DNA of 64,000 nucleotides from an uncultured Clostridia bacterium (GCA_937877675.1 CALEIS010000135.1:190362-254361), one strand, 5' to 3'; counted from the stretch's first letter, positions 1 to 7,156 are shown. A program made the numbers and translations. The notes: generated by a model not told the origin, from the letters alone.

Positions 1-1
1 C

Positions 2-625
2 TTCGATGAGTGTCAATACGGAGCAGATAAATTATTCTTCCGTGGCAATTTTGAAACACCACAAGACGTTGCAAAACAGGTAATTGTTGCATTAGGTGGT
101 GAAGGACTTGATAGGGATAAACTTCAAGAAATCTATGGTGTTGAAATTACTGATGAGTTCATTGCTACCAAACTTGGTATTGGTAATCCTCTCACACCTG
201 AAGATGAAAATGGTATTCAAACCATTCCTACCATCGCTCTCAATCGTTTCAACATTCCTAATAAGAAGTTTTGGAATGATACTCCTCCTAGTGATATTGC
301 TAATCCTTATAAGGCTTCTGCTGCTGTTACTTTCTCATTGAGATTGTATTTCAGAGATGATTATGCTTATATCACATTTGGTTGCCCTTGGAGTGAGATT
401 ATGGACGAATCAAAGTATGAAGATATTACAGTCGAAGAAGGAACTGACCTTATTCGTCATTTCAAACTTCTTCAATGTCATTTTATTTCTAAGGAAGATG
501 CCATTATAGTTCTCAAAGAATTAGGCTTGAATGTTCCAATGTGGGATAAGAATATCCAAACTCCTGAAGCAACACAACACTTGTTAGAATTAGTTGACGA
601 AGATGGTTCTGTTATCTCTCTCTAA
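2..625 (+). CDS. Unknown protein, C-terminal 207 residues (start lies before the window)
   Basis: The frame is open from the first bases with no stop, so this is the 3' part of a longer rightward gene; the ATG at 338 is internal. It ends with TAA. The visible part has alternating acidic and aromatic stretches (GCPWSEIMDES, YFRDDYAYITFG) and no motif I recognise. It lies 26 bp upstream of a small membrane-protein gene and shares its terminator at 953-984. Rightward late transcription suggests a virion or lysis-region protein, but this is only context. Confidence 0.75.
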   Translation, partial: FDECQYGADKLFFRGNFETPQDVAKQVIVALGGEGLDRDKLQEIYGVEITDEFIATKLGIGNPLTPEDENGIQTIPTIALNRFNIPNKKFWNDTPPSDIANPYKASAAVTFSLRLYFRDDYAYITFGCPWSEIMDESKYEDITVEEGTDLIRHFKLLQCHFISKEDAIIVLKELGLNVPMWDKNIQTPEATQHLLELVDEDGSVISL

Positions 626-651
626 TTTTTGTGAGATAAATAAATTTAGCT

Positions 652-921
652 ATGGCAAAGAAAACTAAAACAACTGAAGTAGAAGAGACAAAAGAACAAT
701 TGCCTTCTTCTAATCCTACTGTAAACGAAGTGACAGATAAGTTGGAAGACGCTGCCACTGCTGTTATCGAAAAAGCTAAGGACGATAAGCACCCTTGGTA
801 TACAAAGGTTGGACTCTACATCGCTGCTACTATTCTTGGCGGTCTTGCATTCCTCTTTGCAAACTTCGGTGATACCATCCTTGTCATTATTGAGAAGTGG
901 CTTAACGGTCTTGCTCAGTAA
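652..921 (+). CDS. Small membrane protein with one C-terminal transmembrane helix
   Basis: 89 residues. The first 50 are highly charged and low in complexity (KKTKTTEVEETKE). Residues 52-80 are hydrophobic (LYIAATILGGLAFLFANFG) and end in an amphipathic tail (IIEKWLNGLAQ). The topology fits a tail-anchored or holin-like protein, but no family is recognised. It ends with TAA 30 bp before a strong terminator and follows the truncated gene in one rightward unit. Confidence 0.7.
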   Translation: MAKKTKTTEVEETKEQLPSSNPTVNEVTDKLEDAATAVIEKAKDDKHPWYTKVGLYIAATILGGLAFLFANFGDTILVIIEKWLNGLAQ

Positions 922-952
922 TTTTTATCAACATCTATAAACTAATTTTTAA

Positions 953-984
953 GGAGACAACTTATTCAGTTGTCTCCCTTTTTA
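953..984 (+). terminator. Rho-independent terminator, probably bidirectional
   Basis: GGAGACAAC and GTTGTCTCC form a 9-bp stem with a 7-nt loop, followed on the plus strand by CTTTTTATT. It ends the rightward pair. The leftward gene starting at 1124 reads into it from the other side. Confidence 0.85.
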
Positions 985-1124
985 TTCTCATAGTAAATGT
1001 GTTCTTTCTCAACTCTCACAACTTCTTTCTTTTCATCGTCCCATTCAAATTCGCTGTGAGTGATGATTACAGGTTTGTCCAATGGAAAATCAGCAATCTC
1101 AAAAAGAAAATCAGGTTCTTTCAT
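966..1124 (-). CDS. Small acidic protein of unknown function
   Basis: 52 residues from the ATG at 1124. A TTG at 1151 would add nine residues but overlaps the upstream gene. The protein is rich in D, E and K (EFEWDDEKKEVVRVEKEH). It lies directly downstream of the 173-aa gene ending at 1133 and is probably translated from the same message. No family is recognised. Confidence 0.5.
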   Translation of the reverse strand: MKEPDFLFEIADFPLDKPVIITHSEFEWDDEKKEVVRVEKEHIYYENKKGDN

Positions 1125-1132
1125 GAGATTAT

Positions 1133-1654
1133 TTATTCTAATGCAGGACAACTCAAGAATCCATACGAAATCTCTTCTTCTTTCTTCTCACCTTCTATCA
1201 TCTCCATCTCATCCTCAAGTTCAAATTCAGAACTCAAACATACCCATCTCGCATTCTCCTCACTCCTCACATGCTTACTGTTTCCTACAATAATAGGATT
1301 GTCATAACAATAGACATAATGATTCATTACTACCTCTACCTTACATACATTGTCCCAATTCACAAATACATTGCCACTTATACTGAAAATGTTTTTGTAA
1401 TTCTCCCTCATCTCTGCCACTACTTCTGACATAAAAATTTGAACAACTTCTTTCTCCGTCTTAAACTTGCTCAAATACTTTACTTCAGGGATAATGCTAT
1501 AATCAACCATTGTCATAAATCGTGTAGGAATATAGGACAACGATTTGCTGCCAAAATAATCTAACTCAATTCTCTCACCATTATTAAGATGAAGAACTAT
1601 CATAGGAAAAGCCTCATACAACTTTCCCTCTTTACTCATAAAAGGAAATTCCAT
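1133..1654 (-). CDS. Unknown 173-aa protein
   Basis: Soluble, no membrane segment, with an acidic C-terminal third (ELEDEMEMIEGEKKEEE). It starts 2 bp after the stop of the 59-aa gene and overlaps the next gene's possible TTG start, so it is the middle gene of a three-gene leftward operon from the promoter at 1843-1871. Stop is TAA. No family is recognised. Confidence 0.65.
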   Translation of the reverse strand: MEFPFMSKEGKLYEAFPMIVLHLNNGERIELDYFGSKSLSYIPTRFMTMVDYSIIPEVKYLSKFKTEKEVVQIFMSEVVAEMRENYKNIFSISGNVFVNWDNVCKVEVVMNHYVYCYDNPIIVGNSKHVRSEENARWVCLSSEFELEDEMEMIEGEKKEEEISYGFLSCPALE

Positions 1655-1656
1655 AA

Positions 1657-1836
1657 TTAATCTCTACCGTTATATCTTTTCTTGTTACGCTGTTTCTGAA
1701 TCTTTTTCAATTCATTCTTCCAACTATGCACCATCATTCGTCTCTCATTGATAGCCTTGAGTTCCTTGTCATAGGCTTCATTCAGATTGATAGTAGGTTT
1801 CAGTTTGTCCAATGCTGCAAAAGGATTAGTGGTCAT
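1657..1836 (-). CDS. Small basic coiled protein, leaderless message
   Basis: 59 residues starting at MTTNPFAALD. The ATG at 1836 lies exactly 6 nt after the TATAAT box, so upstream in-frame ATGs fall inside the promoter and cannot be used. The C-terminal half is strongly basic and helical (KNELKKIQKQRNKKRYNGRD), which suggests nucleic-acid or protein binding. First gene of a three-gene operon. Function unknown. Confidence 0.65.
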   Translation of the reverse strand: MTTNPFAALDKLKPTINLNEAYDKELKAINERRMMVHSWKNELKKIQKQRNKKRYNGRD

Positions 1837-1842
1837 GCACTT

Positions 1843-1871
1843 ATTATAGCACATGACCACATACGATGCAA
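1843..1871 (-). promoter_or_regulatory. Sigma70-like promoter with overlapping palindrome
   Basis: TTGCAT, 17-nt spacer, TATAAT, then 6 nt to the ATG. A 9-bp inverted repeat, GTGGTCATG and CATGACCAC (829-837 and 852-860 past position 1000, i.e. 1829-1860), brackets the -10 box and start codon and looks like an operator. Confidence 0.75.
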
Positions 1872-1890
1872 CACTTATTTGTAAAAAAAA

Positions 1891-2160
1891 TTAGTAATTA
1901 CCTCTGCGACAACGAACATCGTTGCGAACTTTACCCAAGGTGTCTACGAACTGATTTCTTGCGTAATCTACACCCATTCTTGAAGCCATAGGCATTACAT
2001 AGTTGTGCTGTACATAAGGGTCATCCCATACACTCTTCATTAACTTCTCTTCAGAAGCTTCTACTAACTGAGGGTTCTTATTGAGATGAGAGTAGAAATG
2101 TAAATTCATACCCTTTTGTAATCCTTGTAATGATTTTTCACTTGAACTTTTTCTAAACAT
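1891..2160 (-). CDS. Unknown 89-aa protein
   Basis: Starts MFRKSSSEKSLQGLQKG. Soluble and basic, with no recognised motif. It lies between the 59-aa operon promoter and the two small membrane genes upstream, with no clear promoter of its own, so it is probably the last gene of the 3582-1891 unit. TAA stop. Confidence 0.6.
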   Translation of the reverse strand: MFRKSSSEKSLQGLQKGMNLHFYSHLNKNPQLVEASEEKLMKSVWDDPYVQHNYVMPMASRMGVDYARNQFVDTLGKVRNDVRCRRGNY

Positions 2161-2196
2161 ATATCTTATTTACCAATTCATACCATGAATGGTATT

Positions 2197-2502
2197 TCAT
2201 TTACTAATGTCTGTGAGTCTAAAATTAGTAAAGTAATAAAACGTCCCATCCTTCTCAAATGAAATGCGTCCGTCTTTCAATTCAAACTCTCCCTCATTCA
2301 AGTAGATGCTATTCAAACCATTGACATCTAAACGATAGTTATACGATGCCTCATTGCTAATCTTTTCATAACATAAATGAATGGCAAATGAGAAAAGAAA
2401 AAGAAAAGCAAATACAATTATACATACCATGATAGTGGAAAAGTTTCTATCATACCAACTTTCAAATTTTGATTCTCTAAATTTAAGTGTACGCCAAGCC
2501 AT
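2197..2502 (-). CDS. Single-pass membrane protein
   Basis: 101 residues with one strong transmembrane helix at about 22-44 (STIMVCIIVFAFLFLFSFAI), then an about 55-residue extracytoplasmic or periplasmic domain ending FYYFTNFRLTDISK. The same pattern, a membrane anchor then a short domain ending (Y/F)xxTN(Y/F)xL, occurs in the upstream gene, so the two are probably paralogues. It shares its first base with that gene's stop. Function unknown. Confidence 0.65.
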   Translation of the reverse strand: MAWRTLKFRESKFESWYDRNFSTIMVCIIVFAFLFLFSFAIHLCYEKISNEASYNYRLDVNGLNSIYLNEGEFELKDGRISFEKDGTFYYFTNFRLTDISK

Positions 2503-2825
2503 TACTTTATGTGTCTGTTATCTTCAAGTGTATAATTAGTGAGGACATAAGTAGTTTCACCTCGTTTGATAATCAATGTAGAGCCATCCCTTGTGATGTC
2601 CTCTTCATTACATCTCAAATGATATTTCTGCCCCCAATGAATTTCGTAATCATAGGTTCTGTCTTCTTCTGCTTCAACATATATACCAAACATGGCAATT
2701 GAAATACCAAGGATAGTGAAACCTACTACAAATAAAAACCATTCATGATTCCAATACCACCATGAACGAATGTCTTCACATCTATCATGAAACCATTCCT
2801 TTACCTTTTCTTTGTCAATCTTCAT
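2502..2825 (-). CDS. Single-pass membrane protein, paralogue of the next gene
   Basis: 107 residues from MKIDKEKVKEW; the start overlaps the previous stop as ATGA. Trp-rich N-terminus (RSWWYWNHEWF), a transmembrane helix at about 28-50, then a polar domain ending TTYVLTNYTLED, which resembles the 101-aa protein encoded downstream. Likely a membrane-associated early protein of unknown role. Confidence 0.65.
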   Translation of the reverse strand: MKIDKEKVKEWFHDRCEDIRSWWYWNHEWFLFVVGFTILGISIAMFGIYVEAEEDRTYDYEIHWGQKYHLRCNEEDITRDGSTLIIKRGETTYVLTNYTLEDNRHIK

Positions 2826-2995
2826 AAAAAGAACATCAATGCTATAAATCCAATACCTAACAATACACTGAAAGTAATCATCAAAGTGAGACCAATCCAA
2901 CCAATAAGGTCAGAACTTTTCTTCATCTTCTCAAAATCTTCACTTGCTGCCATCTTCTCGATGAACAACAGTTTCTCTAATTCTTCTTTTCTCAT
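2822..2995 (-). CDS. Small membrane protein (57 aa)
   Basis: Starts MRKEELEKLLFIEKM, with a charged helical N-terminal half and a hydrophobic segment at about 33-57 (WIGLTLMITFSVLLGIGFIA) reaching the C-terminus. Its TGA overlaps the next gene's ATG, showing translational coupling. It lies 2 bp after the 194-aa gene. Function unknown. Confidence 0.65.
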   Translation of the reverse strand: MRKEELEKLLFIEKMAASEDFEKMKKSSDLIGWIGLTLMITFSVLLGIGFIALMFFL

Positions 2996-2997
2996 AA

Positions 2998-3582
2998 TCA
3001 ATTACAAATCAAAGAACTAATAAGAATTGCCAAGGAACATGACATTACACATGCAAAGCCAATGTACCAATAGATTTTCTCAAACTTGGTATTGTTCTCA
3101 TAGATAACTCTCTTCAATTCACCTCTGCTGATAACTTCCATGTCAGATTCCAAATCCTTATGAACCATTGCATCAGCATGGATTTCAACAGTAACTTTAT
3201 CTGCATTACATTCAGCAGCAGTTTTAGTATAGCAACTACTAGCAGTCTTATTGTAACAACTATCATCAAGCGGTGCTGTTTTCTTACCATTGATAGTGAC
3301 ATTGCCATCCTTATCAATGACAATCTTTTTACCATTCTTCTTGATAAGAGTTTTGCCATTCACCGTAACAACAGAATTGCCATAAACGATGTCACCTACT
3401 ACATGATTGCCTTGAATAATAGGTTCATCAATGTTACCAATGTTATTAAAAACTGTATTACCTCCCATATCTGCCATCTTCTCCCCAAGTTTAGACATCT
3501 TTTCACCAAACTTGGTCATTCTCTTTGAGAAGTCTTCTGCCCATGAGAAATCAAAATCATCATCTTCGATTGTATTTTTCAT
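2998..3582 (-). CDS. Tail-anchored protein with heptad N-terminus and beta-repeat-like middle
   Basis: 194 residues. Residues 20-40 repeat MxKxGEKM (MTKFGEKMSKLGEKMADMGG). The middle has short repeated VNGK/INGKK units (VTVNGKTL, VTINGKKT), suggestive of a beta-solenoid, and two similar CYxKTA motifs. The C-terminus is a transmembrane helix (IGFACVMSCSLAILISSLI). The ATG is 6 nt after TATAAT, so the message is leaderless. It heads the membrane-gene operon running to about 1891. Function unknown. Confidence 0.7.
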   Translation of the reverse strand: MKNTIEDDDFDFSWAEDFSKRMTKFGEKMSKLGEKMADMGGNTVFNNIGNIDEPIIQGNHVVGDIVYGNSVVTVNGKTLIKKNGKKIVIDKDGNVTINGKKTAPLDDSCYNKTASSCYTKTAAECNADKVTVEIHADAMVHKDLESDMEVISRGELKRVIYENNTKFEKIYWYIGFACVMSCSLAILISSLICN

Positions 3583-3588
3583 GCGATT

Positions 3589-3617
3589 ATTATACCTCAG
3601 TTCTAATCATTTGTCAA
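3589..3617 (-). promoter_or_regulatory. Sigma70-like promoter, leaderless start
   Basis: TTGACA, 17-nt spacer containing AGAACT, TATAAT, then AATCGC and the ATG of the 194-aa gene. Confidence 0.85.
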
Positions 3618-3633
3618 GTGAAATTTATAAAAC

Positions 3634-3669
3634 AAAAAACCACCAAGAAATCATTATACTTCAAGGTGG
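3634..3669 (-). terminator. Terminator after the 51-aa exported-protein gene
   Basis: CCACC and GGTGG (with adjacent TTGAAG and CTT pairing) form a hairpin followed by TTTTTTG on the minus strand. The 51-aa gene stops inside the 5' arm. Confidence 0.6.
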
Positions 3670-3809
3670 GGTGTTATTTCAAAATCGTCTTGGCTAACCA
3701 ATTCCCAAGTCGGAGGTAAAGAGTTCTGTATTTCAAACTCTGGAGTAGGAGGTAAGGAATTACCGAGTGCTACCGTTGCCGTAATTAGTGTAATTAGTAT
3801 CGTTTTCAT
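3654..3809 (-). CDS. Small secreted protein with signal peptide
   Basis: 51 residues from MKTILITLITATVALG. A short hydrophobic signal with a small-residue cleavage region (VALGNS) precedes a Pro-rich mature part with a repeated SLPPT motif (NSLPPTPEFE, NSLPPTWELV). The longer in-frame start at 3863 lacks signal logic. It lies at the left edge of the tRNA array. Function unknown. Confidence 0.55.
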   Translation of the reverse strand: MKTILITLITATVALGNSLPPTPEFEIQNSLPPTWELVSQDDFEITPHLEV

Positions 3810-3998
3810 AAATGTGTTTTGTTTAAGTTGCTTAAGAATAACCCTCATGAGCGTAGTTCCCATGAGGGGGGTTAGGGTACTTCCCTAACGGATTACTAAT
3901 AACTCCGCAATTTCACTTACGAAGTAGTGAAACTCCGCATTCATTGTTACTGTTCATGACCAGTAGAATGTTGAAGCCCAAGTATAACCTAGTTTTGT

Positions 3999-4073
3999 CA
4001 GTTATGGTGAGAATTGAACTCACGACTTTCCTACGCATCACCGTATTCAGTTCTACCACTGAACTACATAACT
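3999..4073 (-). tRNA. tRNA-like gene, anticodon arm atypical
   Basis: A 7-bp acceptor stem (AGTTATG/CATAACT), a D-arm (GTTC/GAAC) and a T-arm (GTGAG TTCAATT CTCAC) are clear in 75 nt. The 25 nt between D-arm and T-arm do not form a standard 5-bp, 7-nt anticodon arm (best stem TACG/CGTA), so identity is unresolved. It may be decaying. Confidence 0.6.
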
Positions 4074-4086
4074 AACTGATTATAAG

Positions 4087-4170
4087 AGCCTTGGGTCAGA
4101 TTTGAACTGACGTGCCCATTACGGGTCTCGATTACAAGTCGAGTGCAATCGACCACTATGCGACCAAGGC
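4087..4170 (-). tRNA. tRNA with anticodon UGU (Thr codons) but class II (long variable arm) body
   Basis: 84 nt: acceptor GCCTTGG/CCAAGGC, anticodon arm CTCGA CTTGTAA TCGAG reading UGU, variable arm with CCC/GGG stem, T-arm GTCAG/CTGAC. Long variable arms belong to Ser, Leu and Tyr tRNAs, so the charging identity is open. Confidence 0.75.
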
Positions 4171-4178
4171 TTTAAGGA

Positions 4179-4251
4179 TTGCAGAGGCAGGACTCGAACC
4201 TGCGGTCTTCTGGTTATGAGCCAGATGAGATAACCTCTTCTCTACCCTGCG
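4179..4251 (-). tRNA. Initiator-like tRNA-fMet (CAU)
   Basis: 73 nt. The first base C and position 72 A are unpaired, the hallmark of bacterial initiator tRNA; positions 2-7 pair. Anticodon loop CTCATAA, T-loop TTCGAGT. The three G-C pairs at 29-31/39-41 of canonical initiators are only partly kept (TGG/CCA). CCA is not encoded. Confidence 0.8.
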
Positions 4252-4260
4252 ATTTATAAA

Positions 4261-5055
4261 TTATTCTATAAAAGTTTTAGCCTTCTTGATTGCTTCTTTT
4301 GGATTGTTATACACATCCTTCCAAATCAATCTCAATACTTCCCATCCATTTTCTTTAAGAAGAGCATCCTTACGCATGTCACGTTCTTTGTAATCTTGAA
4401 ATCTTTGGTGTTGCTCACCATCAATCTCAATACATTTCTTCTTAGCAACCCATGCAAAGTCAAGCGAAAATCTTCCAAACGAATATTCTCTAATATAGTC
4501 TTTGTCATCAAACTCATTCTCAATAACTGACATAAACCATTTTTCAGGGTAAGATGGTTCATTATTCCATCTACTCATGCCAATGTTATGTGCTCTGTTT
4601 TCAGAATGTGCTTTCTTCATTGACTCAGAGATTTTGTTTTTGGTATTATCTGTTAAAGTCTTACCATTACACCAAACTTCAATTTCTCCGTTAGCATATC
4701 TTCGTTTTAGTTCTTCACTACCTTTACGAACACTTTCATCTGTCTCTTTAGTTAATCCTTTATTCCATGATGTTTTGCCACCATTTTTAGTAAACTCAGG
4801 ATGGATATTTGCTACATGTTCGTAAAGTTTTGCTCTACTGCCGAAGCATTCTCCACAATGAACACACTTCCATTTTGCTGCTCGTATGTTTGCTTCGTGA
4901 ATACTGTTACGATTCACAATAGAGGGTAAATTACTCACACGATTCTTAACCTTATTGAGATTGGCTTTTGACCTACAAGACGCAGAACAAAATCTACCAG
5001 ACCCATAAGAGCCATCATGTTCTTTACCACATACTTCACATTGTTTCATGTTCAT
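4261..5055 (-). CDS. Homing endonuclease, Vsr/EDxHD-like nuclease with zinc finger and NUMOD3 repeats
   Basis: 264 residues. A CxxC...CxxxC zinc-binding N-terminus (CEVCGKE, FCSASC) is followed by a C2H2 finger at about 60-85 (CVHCGECFGSRAKLYEHVANIH), NUMOD3-like DNA-binding segments (WNKGLTKETD, KISESMKKAHSE) and a C-terminal PD-(D/E)xK/Vsr-type nuclease (FSLDFAWVAKKKCIEIDGEQH). It sits between initiator-like tRNA-fMet and the intron-split tRNA-Asn, the usual address of phage homing genes. Stop TAA. Confidence 0.85.
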   Translation of the reverse strand: MNMKQCEVCGKEHDGSYGSGRFCSASCRSKANLNKVKNRVSNLPSIVNRNSIHEANIRAAKWKCVHCGECFGSRAKLYEHVANIHPEFTKNGGKTSWNKGLTKETDESVRKGSEELKRRYANGEIEVWCNGKTLTDNTKNKISESMKKAHSENRAHNIGMSRWNNEPSYPEKWFMSVIENEFDDKDYIREYSFGRFSLDFAWVAKKKCIEIDGEQHQRFQDYKERDMRKDALLKENGWEVLRLIWKDVYNNPKEAIKKAKTFIE

Positions 5056-5110
5056 ACTATTATTTAGTTGAATGGAAAATGCAGGGGACTAAAACTTTTA
5101 CTTTTTTAAG

Positions 5111-5440
5111 CTCGGGTGGTAGGGGTCGAACCTACGACCTAGTGATTACCCAAAAGAATGATAAATGTTTTATCTTTCTTCCGTGGACTTTCTCTTCATC
5201 ATGCCATCAATGATGGTTTAGATGCACCGTGTAAAGTCTCTGCACATAAAAGAACGATTGCTCGTTCAATCTTGCTCAGGATTGGGATAAGATTTATAGG
5301 CACTTATCCGTTCCCTGACTTAGCGATGTTTTCACCTCAAAGTTTCCAATGAAGGCTGCCTGTGCCTCGATTATTGCATAACACGCTTATAATCAACATG
5401 TTCTGACAGTCACCCGCTCGTTCCACTGAGCTACACCCGA
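5111..5440 (-). tRNA. tRNA-Asn (GUU), split by a group I intron in the anticodon
   Basis: Exon 1 is 5440-5406 and exon 2 is 5148-5111; together they make exactly 73 nt. Acceptor TCGGGTG/CACCCGA, D-arm GCTC/GAGC, and after joining the anticodon arm GGTGA CTGTTAA TCACT, the loop typical of tRNA-Asn. The junction lies between positions 35 and 36, so the anticodon is created only by splicing. Confidence 0.85.
5149..5405 (-). other. Group I intron (257 nt, no ORF) inside tRNA-Asn
   Basis: The 5' splice site follows a T and the intron ends in G, as group I introns require. Conserved core elements appear in order: AATCCTGAGCAAG (Q-like), GTGCAGAGACTTTACACGG (R-like, P7) and AGAAAGTCCACGG (S-like, P7 partner of AGACT), plus a GGATAAG/CTTATCC stem. 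It encodes no endonuclease, but one lies 50 bp away at 4261-5055. Confidence 0.85.
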
Positions 5441-5490
5441 ATTAGTTATTTCACTATCTTTTAATTTACTTTCATCTGCTGTCAAGAACT

Positions 5491-5519
5491 ATTATACATC
5501 AGTTCTATTCATTAGATGG
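5491..5519 (-). promoter_or_regulatory. Partial copy of the phage promoter
   Basis: AGAACTGATG then TATAAT, matching the family's -10 region, but the -35 position has no TTGAC. It lies 50 bp upstream of tRNA-Asn and may add transcription to the tRNA unit. Confidence 0.4.
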
Positions 5520-5647
5520 AATCTGTGTCAGATTCATTGTCGAGAGCCGTTTGTCCCTCTTTTATTATTTATACTTTTGAGGTCAGAAAGATTGAAGATT
5601 TTGTAAGTTTTTTATCTTTTTTCTTTCTTGTTGCTCGCAACACCATT

Positions 5648-5675
5648 ATTATATCATAGTTCTGTTCGTTGTCAA
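5648..5675 (-). promoter_or_regulatory. Sigma70-like promoter for the tRNA-Asn to 3.9 kb unit
   Basis: TTGACA, 16-nt spacer containing AGAACT, TATAAT. No protein gene follows for 600 nt, so it should drive the stable RNAs. Confidence 0.8.
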
Positions 5676-5716
5676 GCATTTTTTCATAATTTTTTGAAAA
5701 AAGTTTGAAAAAGTTT

Positions 5717-5914
5717 TCAAGCTAGAAGTTTCAAGAAAAATGCTAAACCGTAACAGATGTAGATTTTATAATGAAGTGATTTCATTGACTCTTCTATTTC
5801 ATCAGGGGAAACACCAAACTCTTCAATAAGTCTGTCAGTGCTTTTCCACGTTCTCCATAGAAGGAATGTGAGCAATAGACCTATACCGATTAGTATGTAT
5901 GCTATTGTTATCAT
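5717..5914 (-). CDS. Small membrane protein, two hydrophobic segments
   Basis: 65 residues. An N-terminal helix (IAYILIGIGLLLTFLLW), a charged middle (FGVSPDEIEESMKS) and a weaker C-terminal hydrophobic stretch (ICYGLAFFLKLLA). Its ATG overlaps the stop of the HNH endonuclease gene (4-nt overlap), so it is co-translated with it. Function unknown. Confidence 0.65.
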   Translation of the reverse strand: MITIAYILIGIGLLLTFLLWRTWKSTDRLIEEFGVSPDEIEESMKSLHYKIYICYGLAFFLKLLA

Positions 5915-6672
5915 TTTATGTTATATTTTTCTTTCCACTTTCTAACTGCATTATCAGATACTTTGAAATGTCTGCCCAATGCCAACATAGATTTGTGAAT
6001 TTTCATCGCTTCTCGTAATTCTTCCTCACTTGGTATGTTTCTTGCGTTCCAATTATCATAACATTTTCTACAACAAAATCTTTTCTGTTTAGTAGAAGAT
6101 AACTGTTTGTTACATACTTCACAAAAACGTGGTTCTGCTTCAACTGTTACTTTTTTCTCCCTTGGTTTTCTCACAGGTTTTTCAATAGTTGGTGTAATCT
6201 TCTTTACAACTTTTGCTTTTTCCTTATGAGAAATTGTATTTGCACCTCTGTAATGTTCTGTTAATGCGTGACAATTAGGACAAACAATCTGTAAGTTCTC
6301 AAATGAGTTATCCAAACGATTGCCGTTCTTATGATGTAGTTCAAGTGGTATCTCTACACCTTGCCACTCTTTCAAGCCACATACTTCACATACTTTTTCT
6401 TTAAGATTGAATTGGAAAATTCGTCTTTTGAGATGATAACTTGATAACATTTTTTCACCTCTAAAAACTTTTTCCAAATCTTCCCTAGTAAAAGATTGAC
6501 TTGAAACTTTTTTACATCCCCTTCCCCCTTGATTTGGTTGAAAACACCCATACTTTTTAGCAAGGCGTGCAAATGCGTTATACGAAATTCCTAACGAACC
6601 TGCTGCACCTGTTATAGTTTTTCTTTCTTCAAGTGCTTCTCGTATTATGTTTTCTTCTATATCGTATGCCAT
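5911..6672 (-). CDS. HNH homing endonuclease
   Basis: 253 residues. An N-terminal helix-turn-helix (TITGAAGSLGISYNAFARLA) is followed by the HNH core at about 92-150: CEVCG, LELHHKNGNRLDNSFENLQ, IVCPNCHA. A second zinc ribbon (FCEVCNKQ...RFCCRKC) and a C-terminal HTH-like segment (MLALGRHFKVSDNAVRKWK) complete the DNA-binding parts. It is located among tRNA genes and couples to the following membrane-protein gene. Confidence 0.9.
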   Translation of the reverse strand: MAYDIEENIIREALEERKTITGAAGSLGISYNAFARLAKKYGCFQPNQGGRGCKKVSSQSFTREDLEKVFRGEKMLSSYHLKRRIFQFNLKEKVCEVCGLKEWQGVEIPLELHHKNGNRLDNSFENLQIVCPNCHALTEHYRGANTISHKEKAKVVKKITPTIEKPVRKPREKKVTVEAEPRFCEVCNKQLSSTKQKRFCCRKCYDNWNARNIPSEEELREAMKIHKSMLALGRHFKVSDNAVRKWKEKYNIK

Positions 6673-6738
6673 ACACTTATTTAGTGCTAAACATTCCGCA
6701 AGGGTTCAGATTTATGTAAATTATTGATTTTTATTGAG

Positions 6739-6822
6739 TATCACGGATGGGACTTGAACCCATACGCTCCGAAGAGCAACGGTTTTTAAGACCGTTTTGG
6801 CTACCGATTACAACACCGTGAC
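6739..6822 (-). tRNA. tRNA-Leu (UAA)
   Basis: 84 nt, class II. Acceptor GTCACGG/CCGTGAT, anticodon arm ACGGT CTTAAAA ACCGT, variable-arm stem, T-arm ATGGG TTCAAGT CCCAT, discriminator A. Confidence 0.9.
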
Positions 6823-6830
6823 ATTAGTTA

Positions 6831-6914
6831 TAGGGCAAGTGGGACTCGAACCCACACGAGATTTCTCTCATCGCATTTTGAGTGCGACATGACTACCAAT
6901 TCCATCATCACCCC
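6831..6914 (-). tRNA. tRNA-Leu (CAA)
   Basis: 84 nt, class II. Acceptor GGGGTGA/TTGCCCT, anticodon arm TCGCA CTCAAAA TGCGA, variable stem GAGA/TCTC, T-arm GTGGG TTCGAGT CCCAC. Confidence 0.9.
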
Positions 6915-6933
6915 ATTTCGTGTTGACGAGACT

Positions 6934-6961
6934 ATTATATCATAGTTCTGTTCGTTGTCAA
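6934..6961 (-). promoter_or_regulatory. Sigma70-like promoter for tRNA-Leu genes and the HNH operon
   Basis: TTGACA, 16-nt spacer with AGAACT, TATAAT; nearly identical over 30 nt to the copy at 5648-5675. Confidence 0.85.
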
Positions 6962-6978
6962 CACTTTTTTTGAAATAA

Positions 6979-6998
6979 GGGGTAGTTTTTTCTACCCC
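6979..6998 (-). terminator. Terminator of the lipoprotein gene
   Basis: GGGGTAG-AAAAAA-CTACCCC hairpin 30 nt after the stop, followed by only a weak T tract (TTATTTC). Confidence 0.6.
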
Positions 6999-7027
6999 TT
7001 GTAATCGCACGCAACAGGTCTTTTTAT

Positions 7028-7150
7028 TTACTTCTTCACAGGAAGAATCTTGACAGGAGCATCCTTCTCCGTCTGAATCTTCTGCTGTTGCTGCTGCTGA
7101 CAAGCCACAAGGGCAAGTCCCATCATCGTCATTACCATTACTGTCTTCAT
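7028..7150 (-). CDS. Small lipoprotein (40 aa)
   Basis: Starts MKTVMVMTMMGLALVAC: a basic start, a hydrophobic stretch and a lipobox (LVAC) with Cys17 as the predicted acylation site, then a run of six Gln and a short charged tail ending PVKK. Its size and lipid anchor recall the outer partner of two-component spanins, but the inner partner is not identified. The ATG is 6 nt after TATAAT (leaderless). Stop TAA, then a hairpin. Confidence 0.7.
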   Translation of the reverse strand: MKTVMVMTMMGLALVACQQQQQQKIQTEKDAPVKILPVKK

Positions 7151-7156
7151 AAGATT

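Noticed and set aside
652..921. A definite holin
   Set aside because: It has only one clear transmembrane helix and no neighbouring lysin; the nearest endolysin is 28 kb away. It was kept as an unassigned membrane protein.
4968..5352. Plus-strand reading frames over the tRNA-Asn intron region
   Set aside because: They run antisense through the tRNA exons and the group I intron core, have no start signals, and are shadows of the RNA gene.
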